DNA of 64,000 bases from Nostoc sp. JL34 (GCF_017114945.1 NZ_JABXKQ010000131.1:1-64000), one strand, 5' to 3'; shown: positions 54,303 to 62,573, numbered from the stretch's first letter. Program-made: numbers and translations. The notes: generated from the letters alone by a model not told the origin.

Positions 54303-54674
54303 TTAATGAATTCTCTCTCTAAGTAATTGTTCTTCTAAAGCAGCAATGCGATTGTAGGCTGCTGTTAATTGCGCTGTCAGTCGTTGTATTTGAATTTCTG
54401 GTGTTATGTTATCTCCACCTTGACGATGCATGTCTAGATAAATGCCATCTATCAATACATCCTTGTGTTCCATTTCTGGATTTAAACTTATACGTCCTTT
54501 GAACTGGTAGCCCCCAGTCGCGCCATTTTCCTGATAATTATTCTTTGCTTGTGTATTCGCTAAAGAACACTCTGAGAAAGCTTGAGTAACTTTACCATCA
54601 AGCTGCTCAATTACTTGGCACAGGGAATCCAGCTTTTGGCTTAAAGTCAGGATCTGCTGCTGTAATAGCTCCAT
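54303..54674 (-). CDS. hypothetical coiled-coil protein
   Basis: 123 residues. The N-terminus (LLQQQILTLSQKLDSLCQVIEQLDGKV) and C-terminus (IQRLTAQLTAAYNRIAALEEQLLRE) are both strong heptad coiled coils. Between them is a globular segment (YQFKGRISLNPEMEHKDVLIDGIYLDMHRQ), which looks like a short beta structure. No signal peptide or membrane segment. AAGG lies 8 nt before ATG 54674. The gene stands alone. I do not recognise a family. The layout suggests an oligomerising scaffold or adaptor, without further evidence. Ordinary codon use and a good ribosome site support it as a real gene. Confidence 0.65.
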   Translation of the reverse strand: MELLQQQILTLSQKLDSLCQVIEQLDGKVTQAFSECSLANTQAKNNYQENGATGGYQFKGRISLNPEMEHKDVLIDGIYLDMHRQGGDNITPEIQIQRLTAQLTAAYNRIAALEEQLLRERIH

Positions 54675-55030
54675 TTAATACCTTTATCCAAATATTTTCT
54701 TTATGTTATTCAATTTACTCCCAATCTTAACGATACTTATGGATTATTTAAGTATTGATAATTTTTGCTGGAAATGTGACATTTAAATTATTACTTCTAA
54801 ATAAAAGTAAAATCTTACCATAAGTACCTATAAGGAAATTTATGCAGAAAAATTAATCTTTAGGTAGTGATTTGCCTAAAAACTGGCTAATCAGACTGAA
54901 ATATTCCAAATTATCGGTATTGTCAAGAAAAAATATTGCTAATTTTCCAACTCCACTTTTTCAGCTAGTCAGCCTCTGGTGAATCTCTGCTTAATATTAG
55001 GTATAATCAAAAATCTCAAATCCAAAATCA
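54675..55030. other. AT-rich divergent spacer
   Basis: 355 bp between divergent genes. AT content is high, with no repeat of note. It should contain the promoters of the coiled-coil gene and the solute-binding-protein gene. Confidence 0.35.
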
Positions 55031-56188
55031 ATGGATCGACGGTCTTTTTTGCTAGGTACAAGCACACTGGCACTTTCGCAACTGCTTTTTGGCTGTGGTG
55101 GAAACAACCAGACGCAACTAAAAGTACAGCTATTAAAAGGTTCTATACCTGGTCAGGTGGTGAATCAGTTCCACAAAGGTTTGCAGGAAGAGGTGCAGTT
55201 AAAGTTTGCTCCAGTTGAGCAAATACAGGATTTATTTCAGCAATTACAAAGTTGGCAGCAGAAACCGAAAGCCACCGATGAGCAGGGATGGAGTCGCTTT
55301 ATACCCTTTAGGCAAGGTCAAAAAGCAGCTGAGGCAGACCTAGTGACATTGGGAGATTACTGGCTAAAAGCAGCTATTGAACAGAAATTGATTCAACCAC
55401 TCCAAGAAGTACAGGGAAACCAATTAAAGCAATGGTCTGCTTTAGATGAAAGGTGGAAGAAATTAGTAACCCGCAACGATGAAGGTAACTTGGATACTCA
55501 AGGGAAGGTGTGGGGTGCGCCTTACCGCTGGGGTAGCACAGTGATTGTTTATAACCGCGACAAGTTGCAAAAATTGGGATGGACACCCAAAGATTGGAGT
55601 GATTTGTGGCGAGATGGAATGAAGGAGCGCATTTCCCTACTCAATCAACCACGAGAAGTTATTGGTTTGGTCTTAAAGAAGCTCGGAAAATCTTACAATA
55701 CAGAGAATCTTGACCAAGTACCAGATTTGGAAAAGGAATTACAGACATTAAATCAACAGGTGAAGTTTTACAGTTCCAATCACTACTTGGAACCTTTAAT
55801 TATGGAAGACACTTGGCTCGCGGTTGGTTGGTCAAGCGATGTACTACCAGTTCTGGGACGTTATCCGCAACTTGACGCAGTTATCCCCCAGTCAGGAACA
55901 GCAATCTGGGCGGACTTATGGGTACGTCCCGCAGGAATTAATAAGGGTACTTTATCAGATCAATGGATTAATTTTTGTTGGCAAGCAAGTACAGCTAAAC
56001 AAATTTCGGTACTGACCAAAAGTAATTCGCCAATTTCTACAAATATTGCCGCTTCCGATATCCAAGAACCATTATGGAGCATATTACAGAGCGATCGCAG
56101 CGTTTTCGATAAAAGTGAATTTTTACTTCCCTTATCCCCATCAGCAATAAAACAATACGAGTCTTTATTCGCCAAAATCAAGGTTTAA
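55031..56188 (+). CDS. ABC transporter solute-binding lipoprotein (spermidine/putrescine type)
   Basis: 385-residue exported protein. The N-terminus MDRRSFLLGTSTLALSQLLFGCGG has twin arginines and a lipobox (LFGC), so it is probably a lipid-anchored binding protein on the outer face of the inner membrane. The rest fits the PotD/Fe-type extracellular solute-binding class (ADLVTLGDYWLKAAIEQKLIQPL, WGAPYRWGSTVIVYNRDKL, VGWSSDVLPVL, ANKGTLSDQWINF-like INKGTLSDQWINF). The ligand could be a polyamine, but that is not secure. No permease or ATPase gene is adjacent, so it must work with components elsewhere. ATG 55031. Confidence 0.82.
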   Translation: MDRRSFLLGTSTLALSQLLFGCGGNNQTQLKVQLLKGSIPGQVVNQFHKGLQEEVQLKFAPVEQIQDLFQQLQSWQQKPKATDEQGWSRFIPFRQGQKAAEADLVTLGDYWLKAAIEQKLIQPLQEVQGNQLKQWSALDERWKKLVTRNDEGNLDTQGKVWGAPYRWGSTVIVYNRDKLQKLGWTPKDWSDLWRDGMKERISLLNQPREVIGLVLKKLGKSYNTENLDQVPDLEKELQTLNQQVKFYSSNHYLEPLIMEDTWLAVGWSSDVLPVLGRYPQLDAVIPQSGTAIWADLWVRPAGINKGTLSDQWINFCWQASTAKQISVLTKSNSPISTNIAASDIQEPLWSILQSDRSVFDKSEFLLPLSPSAIKQYESLFAKIKV

Positions 56189-56302
56189 TTGGAAATTGGG
56201 GATTGGGTATTGGGCATTGACAAAGAGGCCGAGGGAAAATTCTTCTCCCTTGCTCCCCGCTCTCTTGCTTCTTCCCCATTCCCCAATGCTCATTCACGGG
56301 TA

Positions 56303-56458
56303 TTAACTTCTACAGAACAGGAAAGTCAACGGGCTGAACAAGAAAGACAAAGGGCTACACGGTTGATTGCACAATTGCGTAGACGCATTCGCGTAGCGTC
56401 TCGTAGAAAAGCGGCTTGTCGTTAAACATCGCTAGGCGTTAAACCCGATGTAAATTAG
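56303..56458 (+). pseudogene. Uma2 C-terminal tail remnant interrupted by a repeat
   Basis: After the heptamer-repeat DNA, codons read LTSTEQESQRAEQERQRATRLIAQLR, the charged tail typical of Uma2 proteins (compare the gene at 34977). The sequence then runs into GTAGACGCATTCGCGTAGCGTCTCG repeat DNA (about 56377-56432). Afterwards LGVKPDVN and a stop follow, matching the usual LGVNPDEL end. The catalytic part is missing. Confidence 0.7.
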
Positions 56459-56471
56459 CTTTTTACCTACC

Positions 56472-57188
56472 TCATAACCCTGCAAACCACTCATAGCCCT
56501 GATCCTCCCAATAGCCTTTAATAGGCAACAAATTGCTGACGAATGTAATTTGAGTTACCCACTTGCTTTGCTTATAGCCCAGTTTAATTGGGGATGCTAG
56601 GCGCATAGGCGCACCATTATCAACTGATAAGGGTTGTCCATTTTTTTGATAAGCCATGAGAGTTTGGGGATGTACAGCAGAGGCAATATCCCAGCTTTCA
56701 TAGTAGCCATCAGCAGATTTGAAGTAGACATAGCGGACGTTTGACTTCGGCTGTACCAGTGCTACTAAATCTCGCAATCGTACACCTCCCCATTGAATGA
56801 TCGCAGCCCAGCCTTCAACACAGACATGGCGAATTACCATTGAAGTCAAGGGAAGTTTTTGAATATCTGCCATACTCAATTGCATCGCGTTACTAACCTC
56901 ACCATCAATCGTCAGGCGAAACTGCGCTGGATCAATTTGCGGGGTGAAGTCAAAGGTATTAACCAGCAATTTATCTGCTTCTATGGCACTGACAGGAAAT
57001 TCAGGTACAGGTTTCTGAGTTAGCAAGAGTGCTTCAAGACTTTGGTTTAGTGGCTCAGATATTTGCTGCACATTATCTGAGAACAAATTTGTCCCACAGC
57101 CACCTAAAAGAAAGCCTACCCCTGAAAGTCCAGATAGTTGCAGTAACCGACGACGGGATAGGGTATGTTTGGGAAGAATCAAACTCAT
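56472..57188 (-). CDS. exported molybdopterin oxidoreductase (sulfite-oxidase/YedY-like)
   Basis: 238-residue periplasmic oxidoreductase with the sulfite-oxidase-type molybdopterin domain. The N-terminus LSRRRLLQLSGLSGVGFLLGGCG is a twin-arginine (Tat) signal with a possible lipobox. Molybdenum-ligand cysteine is in VIRHVCVEGWAAIIQWGG near residues 115-132. YESWDIASAVHPQTLMAY and GAPMRLASPIKLGYKQSKWV follow. Relatives (MsrP/YedY) reduce methionine sulfoxide in envelope proteins, with electrons from a membrane cytochrome b such as the gene immediately upstream (7 bp away). It is last in the five-gene cluster 59652-56472, after a Met-rich lipoprotein that could be its substrate. Confidence 0.88.
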   Translation of the reverse strand: MSLILPKHTLSRRRLLQLSGLSGVGFLLGGCGTNLFSDNVQQISEPLNQSLEALLLTQKPVPEFPVSAIEADKLLVNTFDFTPQIDPAQFRLTIDGEVSNAMQLSMADIQKLPLTSMVIRHVCVEGWAAIIQWGGVRLRDLVALVQPKSNVRYVYFKSADGYYESWDIASAVHPQTLMAYQKNGQPLSVDNGAPMRLASPIKLGYKQSKWVTQITFVSNLLPIKGYWEDQGYEWFAGL

Positions 57189-57195
57189 AGAACCT

Positions 57196-57792
57196 CTACA
57201 GGAACATAGACTTAATTAGACGGATGCTTCCTACCTTCAGTGCAAGTAAGGAATGAGCAATTGTAAACAGTATGACTGTGGGGACAGTGATAAAGTGAAC
57301 AGTGCGTAGAGTCTGCCAACTACCAAATAGCCCGGAAAGCCAATGCAGTTGGGCAGGTTTGTACATCGCCAAACCACTCAAGATTGCCAGCAGCAGCACT
57401 GGAATGATAGCAGTATAAACTAGCCGATGCCATGCGTAGTTCTTGCGCTTTGGGTTCTGGCTGATTTGCAATGCTTTTAAGTCACCACTATCGGCAAAGC
57501 GACGTTGCCAGCGACGAGTGACTAAAATATAAAGTCCATACCAAAGTAAGTTCAGCGAAAACAGCCACATAGCAGCAAAATGCCAGTGTCTACCACCCCC
57601 TAACCAACCTCCTAGCAACAGAAGATCGGGAAAATGCCAACCGCCACGCCCTCCAAATACCGGATTGGCATTATAGATTTGCAGCCCGCTAGCGATCATC
57701 AAGATGAGACTGATGATATTAATCCAGTGAAAGGTTTTTGATAGGAAAGTCTGACTTGGTGTTGAGCGGATTTTGCGTTTAGATGAGGTCAT
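57196..57792 (-). CDS. membrane cytochrome b (thiosulfate-reductase/YedZ-like)
   Basis: 198-residue four-helix membrane protein of the di-haem cytochrome b type, seen with exported molybdoenzymes. Candidate haem histidines occur in TFHWINIISLILMIASGLQIY, RHWHFAAMWLFSLNLLWYGLY, AWHRLVYTAIIPVLLLAILSG and RTVHFITVPTVILFTIAHSLL. It would take electrons from membrane quinol or another donor to the molybdoprotein encoded 7 bp downstream. A 94-bp spacer to ccdA contains AATCTAAAA-rich repeats, so it could have its own promoter or be part of the same transcript. Confidence 0.88.
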   Translation of the reverse strand: MTSSKRKIRSTPSQTFLSKTFHWINIISLILMIASGLQIYNANPVFGGRGGWHFPDLLLLGGWLGGGRHWHFAAMWLFSLNLLWYGLYILVTRRWQRRFADSGDLKALQISQNPKRKNYAWHRLVYTAIIPVLLLAILSGLAMYKPAQLHWLSGLFGSWQTLRTVHFITVPTVILFTIAHSLLALKVGSIRLIKSMFL

Positions 57793-57886
57793 ACCAATTT
57801 TGGATTTTGGATTTGAGATTTTTAGATTGTTCCCAGTTAGACTTTCGGATTGGGTCTTCTAATCCAAAATCTAAAATTGGCATGTC

Positions 57887-58579
57887 TTATAGAGATTGAG
57901 TAGGAAAGAACGGAGCCAGCCAAAGTTGTATTTGGACATCCCAACCCAGAAGAATAGCAATTGCCGTAGCCACGATCGCTACGCCACCAATCCGTTGCAA
58001 AGCCGCACTATGGGAGCGAATATTGAGAATTCTTTGGCTGAGAACTCGTCCACCGTAGGCGATCGCCAAAAGAGGCAAACCTGTTCCGATTCCATAAGCA
58101 ACCAGTAGCCAAAATGCACCTGTGACTTGATGATTAACTGCTGCTAGTACTAAAATTCCCCCCAAAACCGGCCCAGCACAGGGAGTCCACAAAAGCCCCA
58201 ACTGAGTGCCTAGCCAAAACTCTCCCATGAGTCCGATTCGTGGAGTTTTTTTAGCCCACTTACCAACTGGAATATAACTAAATATTCGGTAACTCCAGGT
58301 GGGGAAAATAGCGAGTAATCCCAAAAATAAAAGGAGTGCGATCGCTCCATTGCGTAATAAATTAAGCAAGCCTGTAAACCAGCTTGTTGTTATCCCTAGT
58401 AAACTACCTGCTAGTGCAAAACCAGTGATTAATCCCCCTAACAGTGCTACTGGCCCATAAGTATGGGATTGGAGCGATCGCCCCAATAGCACAGGCAAAA
58501 TCGGTAAAACACAGGGTGAAAGCACATTCAGAACTCCCCCCAGTAACGCCAGACTGATTGATAGAGTAGAAGTCGTCAT
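57887..58579 (-). CDS. ccdA: CcdA-type thiol-disulfide transporter
   Basis: 230-residue inner-membrane protein with six transmembrane helices that carries reducing equivalents from cytoplasmic thioredoxin to periplasmic thiol proteins. The two redox cysteines are in SPCVLPILPVLLG (helix 1) and WTPCAGPVLGG (helix 4), as in DsbD/CcdA. It begins 8 bp after the thioredoxin-like gene stops, so the two are cotranscribed and form a donor-carrier pair. Classical roles are cytochrome c maturation or methionine-sulfoxide and disulfide repair; the neighbours favour an envelope redox function. Confidence 0.9.
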   Translation of the reverse strand: MTTSTLSISLALLGGVLNVLSPCVLPILPVLLGRSLQSHTYGPVALLGGLITGFALAGSLLGITTSWFTGLLNLLRNGAIALLLFLGLLAIFPTWSYRIFSYIPVGKWAKKTPRIGLMGEFWLGTQLGLLWTPCAGPVLGGILVLAAVNHQVTGAFWLLVAYGIGTGLPLLAIAYGGRVLSQRILNIRSHSAALQRIGGVAIVATAIAILLGWDVQIQLWLAPFFPTQSL

Positions 58580-58587
58580 AATTCCTT

Positions 58588-59196
58588 CTACCCCAATAGC
58601 TGGCGGATAGTTTGCTCTATTTTTTCGTATGCCCCTTCACCAACATGGTCATATTGCAACAAGCCTTGACGGTCAGCCAAAAACATGTGGGGCCAATACT
58701 GATTTTCGTAAGCGTTCCAAGTTTTATATTCGTTATCAACTGGAACCGGATAAGTAATTTGGTGTTGTCGTAACGCCTTTTTTATATTGTTCGTATCTCG
58801 CTCAAAAGCAAACTCTGGTGTGTGGATACCAATTACCTTGAGTCCTTGCGACTCATACTGCCGATGCCATCTTGTGATGTAGGGTAGTGTACGCTGGCAG
58901 TTAATACAAGCAAAAGTCCAAAACTGTATTAGAACAACACTGCCTTTGAGGTCAGCTATTGACAAAGGTGTAGAATTAAGCCACTGACTTATCCCCTGAA
59001 ACTCTGGCAAACTCTTGGCTGCGGGAGGTTTCACTGCAATAGTTTCCGAGTCTTGCGTATTGTTCCGATTTGCAGGAGATATAGAAGGGGCATTCACTTT
59101 TCTGAAGTTGGAAAATGTTGTAGCTGCACCAATTCCAACAACCCCTAACCCAAGATAAAAAAGTAACTGACGTCGGCGAAGCAGGTTGTGATTCAT
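58588..59196 (-). CDS. exported TlpA/thioredoxin-like protein
   Basis: 202-residue membrane-anchored periplasmic redoxin. The N-terminal LLRRRQLLFYLGLGVVGIGAATTF is a signal anchor. The thioredoxin-like fold has the dithiol site TFACINCQRTLPYI, with Cys-x-x-Cys as CINC. GLKVIGIHTPEFAFERD and PVPVDNEYKTWNAYENQYWPHMFLADRQG (cis-Pro segment) follow. Such proteins receive electrons from CcdA, encoded 8 bp downstream. ATG 59196 has AGGA 10 nt before it; an upstream TTG is less likely. It is one of the five genes of the redox cluster. Confidence 0.88.
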   Translation of the reverse strand: MNHNLLRRRQLLFYLGLGVVGIGAATTFSNFRKVNAPSISPANRNNTQDSETIAVKPPAAKSLPEFQGISQWLNSTPLSIADLKGSVVLIQFWTFACINCQRTLPYITRWHRQYESQGLKVIGIHTPEFAFERDTNNIKKALRQHQITYPVPVDNEYKTWNAYENQYWPHMFLADRQGLLQYDHVGEGAYEKIEQTIRQLLG

Positions 59197-59310
59197 CAGA
59201 ATTTTTCCTGTTGAGATCAAAGCACCAAAGTATAGGGATTGGAATCAGGATTTTCCTGGTTTACCAGTCCCTAGTACCCAGTACAAGAAAAGTGAGATGC
59301 AAAGCTGTGG

Positions 59311-59652
59311 CTAGGGCTTGGTGGAAGCAGGCGATTCTTTCATCGCGTCACCCGCTTTATCTTTACCCATCGCATCTTTGCCCATTACATCGCCGACTTT
59401 ATCTTTACCCATCGCATCTTTGCCCATTGCACCACCGGCTTTATCTTTGCCCATCGCATCTTTGCCCATTGCATCGCCGGCTTTATCTTTACCCATCGCA
59501 TCTTTGCCCATTGCATCGCCACCTTTGTCTTTACTCATTGCAGGAGAGGCTTCAGGAGCAATTTGATTGTTGCTTGCAGGACTGCTAGAGCAAGCAGTGA
59601 GACTGGTAGTTAAAATCAGACCAGCAATTAAAGAAAGTGTTTTCCAGTTCAT
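59311..59652 (-). CDS. methionine-rich MXKDX-repeat lipoprotein (MrpX-like)
   Basis: 113-residue exported lipoprotein. Signal peptide MNWKTLSLIAGLILTTSLTAC with lipobox LTAC; the mature part is about 93 residues with ten methionines. From residue 40 nine MxKDx pentapeptides occur (MSKDK, then four MGKDA-MGKDK pairs separated by AGDA-like linkers), the pattern of the pentapeptide MXKDX repeat family. Related Met-rich proteins (MrpX of Azospira) absorb hypochlorite by methionine oxidation and are repaired by a YedY-type reductase. Here it is first in a cluster with redoxin, CcdA, cytochrome b and YedY-like genes. ATG 59652; a far-upstream start would hide the signal. Confidence 0.9.
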   Translation of the reverse strand: MNWKTLSLIAGLILTTSLTACSSSPASNNQIAPEASPAMSKDKGGDAMGKDAMGKDKAGDAMGKDAMGKDKAGGAMGKDAMGKDKVGDVMGKDAMGKDKAGDAMKESPASTKP

Positions 59653-59730
59653 AGTCTTCTTTCGTCCTTTGGATAGTTCTTTTTGTATTGATCGATCAGA
59701 TGAAACTAAGCTACAAGCAAGATTCATCAA

Positions 59731-60643
59731 GGCTATTGGGGTAAAGAAGACGCCTTTTTGTAGAGGACTCCATCAGACTCTTGCTACTGCGTAGCTTGCC
59801 ACCGTAGGCATCGCATCTACGTTGCAATCAAATAACGCCTTCGGTTTTAACACAACTTGGAATAATAGTAGTAAAAGCGATCGCAACTCTTGTTAACCAT
59901 GACTTTTGATACTAAAGTCTACGTGTGGCGGAAGTCAAAGCATTTATCAGCAAAAGCTTTGGGAACATTCAGCAAGACCAACAAGGTGATAGACAGCAAT
60001 CTTAAGTTGTAAGTACTCCACGAACCAAGGTAAAACTTATGAGTAGAGGGCTAGTTTCATTTATTACTTCTGATGTTTGAGTTATCCCGAACATCCAAAG
60101 TATCTCTGTTAGGACTGAAGCCTATCTGAAACGAAGCCATGATTTTCATAAATTTATCCCTTGAGAAAATTTAGTTAATTCTCAGCATTTTCTCAGGTAT
60201 TCATGGTAGCTCAAAGCAACAGCCTCATTTAAGTACTCTCTCAGCTAAACCTCATTCTGAAGTGAATGAACGCAATTTAGCATAATGAGCAATATCTTTA
60301 TTGCACTGATGTTATTGTAACTAGACCCAAAAGACCGCATCGCCTAATCCATAGAGTTTCAGAAGAAACAATATCTCTGGTTGGCTATCTTGTAGAACAT
60401 CTAATGCAATCATCCAAAAGCAACTGGCGTTCACTCAGGGGACGTTTCACAATTAACCCTCTATTCTTCCCACCACCAATCTGAGTACAGATTTGGTGGT
60501 GGGAGGAATGGAGATTTGAGATGAATAACCTTTGCGCTTTAATACTTCTGGAACAAAGCGACTTTTAAATAACTGCTGGGAATATTTATGCAAATCTGAT
60601 TATCACATCAGCACTAACTAGCGAGTAGGGTGGGAATAATGCC
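59731..60643. other. 910-bp intergenic region
   Basis: Repeat of GCGTAGCTTGCCACCGTAGGC type at about 59788-59810; a stem TCCCACCACCAATCTG / CAGATTTGGTGGTGGGA at 60468-60504. No frame matches a family. The first 100 bp upstream of the MXKDX gene may contain its promoter. Confidence 0.45.
60468..60504. repeat. 16-bp hairpin
   Basis: TCCCACCACCAATCTG, loop AGTA, CAGATTTGGTGGTGGGA with one bulged T. No U-run. Function unclear. Confidence 0.6.
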
Positions 60644-60869
60644 ATAGGTGTCAAGTTAAGCTCAAACTTCCTATGTCAATAAGCATTTATGCTTAACAAT
60701 TTGGTTTGAAAGGGACAAAAAACGAACTTTTTCAGGGACTATTAATGCTTTGTTTATTAGCATCACTCCCAGCTTGCGTATAAAAGTCAGAAAAAAGTTC
60801 ACCTTTATACTTCGTTCCTAACAAAACCTATCGTTGACAAATGGGTTTTAACCTTAAGTTGACACTAAT
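60644..60869. mobile_element. 226-bp MITE-like element, copy 2, with 11-bp target duplication
   Basis: Differs from copy 1 (21375-21600) at three positions. Flanked by the direct repeat GGAATAATGCC at 60633-60643 and 60870-60880. Removing one repeat with the element restores GGGTGGGAATAATGCCCACC, a hairpin of the GGGTGGG...CCCACCC family. Insertion into a hairpin loop is thus visible directly. It lies 13 bp past the rpmA stop region. Confidence 0.88.
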
Positions 60870-60892
60870 GGAATAATGCCCACCCTCACACT

Positions 60893-61189
60893 CTAACTTG
60901 CTACTGCCTCAGCAGGGGCTGCCTCAACAGCAGTTATGGGTAAATAAACACTAACTTTTTTACGGGTTTTGCCCTTTCTCTCAAACATTACAACACCGTC
61001 AATTAAGGCAAACAAAGTGTCATCGCTACCAATACCGACGTTGTTACCAGGGTGGAATTTGGTACCGCGTTGACGGACGAGAATATTTCCTGCACGTACA
61101 ACTTGACCGCCATAACGCTTGACACCCAGACGTTGGGCATTAGAATCACGACCGTTGCGTGTACTACCTGTTCCTTTCTTATGAGCCAT
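60893..61189 (-). CDS. rpmA: 50S ribosomal protein L27
   Basis: 98-residue ribosomal protein, starting [31 protein letters not shown] with the basic N-terminal arm that reaches the peptidyl-transferase centre. [21 protein letters not shown] is the conserved C-terminal part. No Staphylococcus-type cleaved extension is present. It begins 29 bp after rplU on the same strand, the standard rplU-rpmA operon. The MITE-like copy 2 sits just beyond its 3' end and may alter the transcript end. Confidence 0.97.
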   Translation of the reverse strand: MAHKKGTGSTRNGRDSNAQRLGVKRYGGQVVRAGNILVRQRGTKFHPGNNVGIGSDDTLFALIDGVVMFERKGKTRKKVSVYLPITAVEAAPAEAVAS

Positions 61190-61218
61190 GATTTCCTCTT
61201 GTGTATCTACTTCTTTTA

Positions 61219-61626
61219 TTATTCAGCAGCGGTTTCAACTTCTTCGGCAGCAGTGTCATCTACAACGGGGGTTTCCTTCTCCGCTTCTCCTTGGGCAGCA
61301 AACACTGCACCGTTAAGAGTGATGGAGTCAATCATAAGTCTGGTAATTTCCTGACGATGCCCCCGCTTTTTGCGGGTTTTCTTTTTCGGCTTCATTTTGT
61401 ATACCAGAACTTTACGACCTCGGAAATGCCGCATTACAGTCCCTTCTACAGTCGCACCTGTCACTAGTGGTTGTCCAATAGTGACTTCGCCATCATGCTG
61501 CACGAGTAATACGGCATCTATTGTAACTTTTTCATCTGGTTCGGTCGTAAGCAGTTCAATGTCGTAAAACCGCCCTGGCTCTACTCGTATTTGTTTGCCG
61601 CCAGTTTCAATAATTGCGTAGGTCAT
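61219..61626 (-). CDS. rplU: 50S ribosomal protein L21
   Basis: 135-residue ribosomal protein with the canonical beginning [57 protein letters not shown] is the basic rRNA-binding core. It carries an acidic C-terminal tail ([22 protein letters not shown] region), common in cyanobacteria. The frame stays open 40 codons upstream, but ATG 61626 is the family's start and has AAGGA upstream. rpmA follows after 29 bp. The 120 bases 5' of the ATG should contain the operon leader. Confidence 0.96.
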   Translation of the reverse strand: MTYAIIETGGKQIRVEPGRFYDIELLTTEPDEKVTIDAVLLVQHDGEVTIGQPLVTGATVEGTVMRHFRGRKVLVYKMKPKKKTRKKRGHRQEITRLMIDSITLNGAVFAAQGEAEKETPVVDDTAAEEVETAAE

Positions 61627-62198
61627 GAAATTGTCCTTGAGGTTGCCGTACAGGTAGCTGGTTTTTATCTCTTGTAGAGATGCTTTTGCCAGCCTTTGTA
61701 AAATGTCTACCTGATCCGAGCAGGAATTAGACTGACAATCTAACATACTATTTTATTAACAGTTGTCAAGTCAAGCTCTAACAGGATTTTTGGGTTTGGC
61801 ATTGCTGTCTGGTCAGCCTAAAAATGAAAAATCAGCTAATTACTCTGTCTGTTTGCTCATTTTCTCATTTTCTAAGAGTGGGGAGGAATTAGCCAACGGT
61901 CGTCATGGGCGTAGGCGTAGCCCACCCGCACTAATGTAAATTGCATTTACAATAAGTCAAAACAAATACTTTTTAGATAAAAATTGCTACTATCTTAGGG
62001 CTGAATCTATCAAAACTTAACATTAGTTAGTATTAGTTGAAAAGTTATATTTTTTCTCAAAATCAACAAATTTTTCTTATTTGTTTTAAGATGAAATATA
62101 AGGTGTCTTATCTAGAAATTCTTTACAAAAGTTAGTGAATCCTCAAGAGTTAAACTATCACATTCAAACCTGATATTTCAAACAGGAGATTGATTGTC
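61627..62198. other. intergenic, divergent
   Basis: 570 bp between rplU (minus) and the Nif11 gene (plus). It contains the rplU leader, a GGGCGTAGGCGTAGCCCACCC repeat near 61908-61928, and an AT-rich stretch with AGGAG before the Nif11 ATG. Confidence 0.45.
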
Positions 62199-62432
62199 AT
62201 GACACAGCAAAATGCTGCCCGACTTTTTCAAGCTATAAAACAAGATCAAGCGTTACAGGAAAGACTCAAAGCAACAGCTGATCCAGAAGCCTTCATCAAA
62301 ATTGCTCAAGAGCGTGGCTATGATTTCACTGCCAGAGAACTAGACAGTGAGATCAGCAAATTATCTGAAGAAGATTTAGCCGCCATTCTCAATCCAGGAT
62401 GGGGGACTAGACGCCACATTTATCCTAGATAA
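62199..62432 (+). CDS. Nif11-family peptide, possible natural-product precursor
   Basis: 77-residue Nif11 domain protein. NAARLFQAIKQDQALQERLKATADPEAFIKIAQERGYDFTARELDSEI covers the leader-type domain that other members use to guide RiPP maturation. After SKLSEEDLAAIL it ends with NPGWGTRRHIYPR. The end might be a short core: NPGWG replaces the usual double-glycine cleavage site. ATG 62199 follows AGGAG. No modification enzyme or exporter gene lies in the window, so it may be a stand-alone Nif11 protein, as many cyanobacteria have. Product status is not shown. Confidence 0.8.
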   Translation: MTQQNAARLFQAIKQDQALQERLKATADPEAFIKIAQERGYDFTARELDSEISKLSEEDLAAILNPGWGTRRHIYPR

Positions 62433-62550
62433 TTCCTGTTTTAGGAAACCGAAAGTATCGGAACAACTGAATTGACAAGTTTTGCTCCTCAAGGGGATAG
62501 CCTTGCATCATCTCCTTTAGGGGCATTCTTATTAAACGCAAGGTTCAGAC

Positions 62551-62573
62551 CCCGACTTTTCAAAGAAGTCGGG
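62551..62573. repeat. CCCGACTT hairpin, copy 5
   Basis: CCCGACTT / AAGTCGGG with a TTCAAAG loop, member of the CCCCGACTT family, 118 bp after the Nif11 gene; its terminator role is possible. Confidence 0.7.

Noticed and set aside
59211-59588. Plus-strand repeat proteins (LYPSHLCPLH, LPIASLPIA) opposite the MXKDX gene
   Set aside because: They are complements of the MGKDA/MGKDK repeat codons. The minus frame has a lipoprotein signal and a family match.
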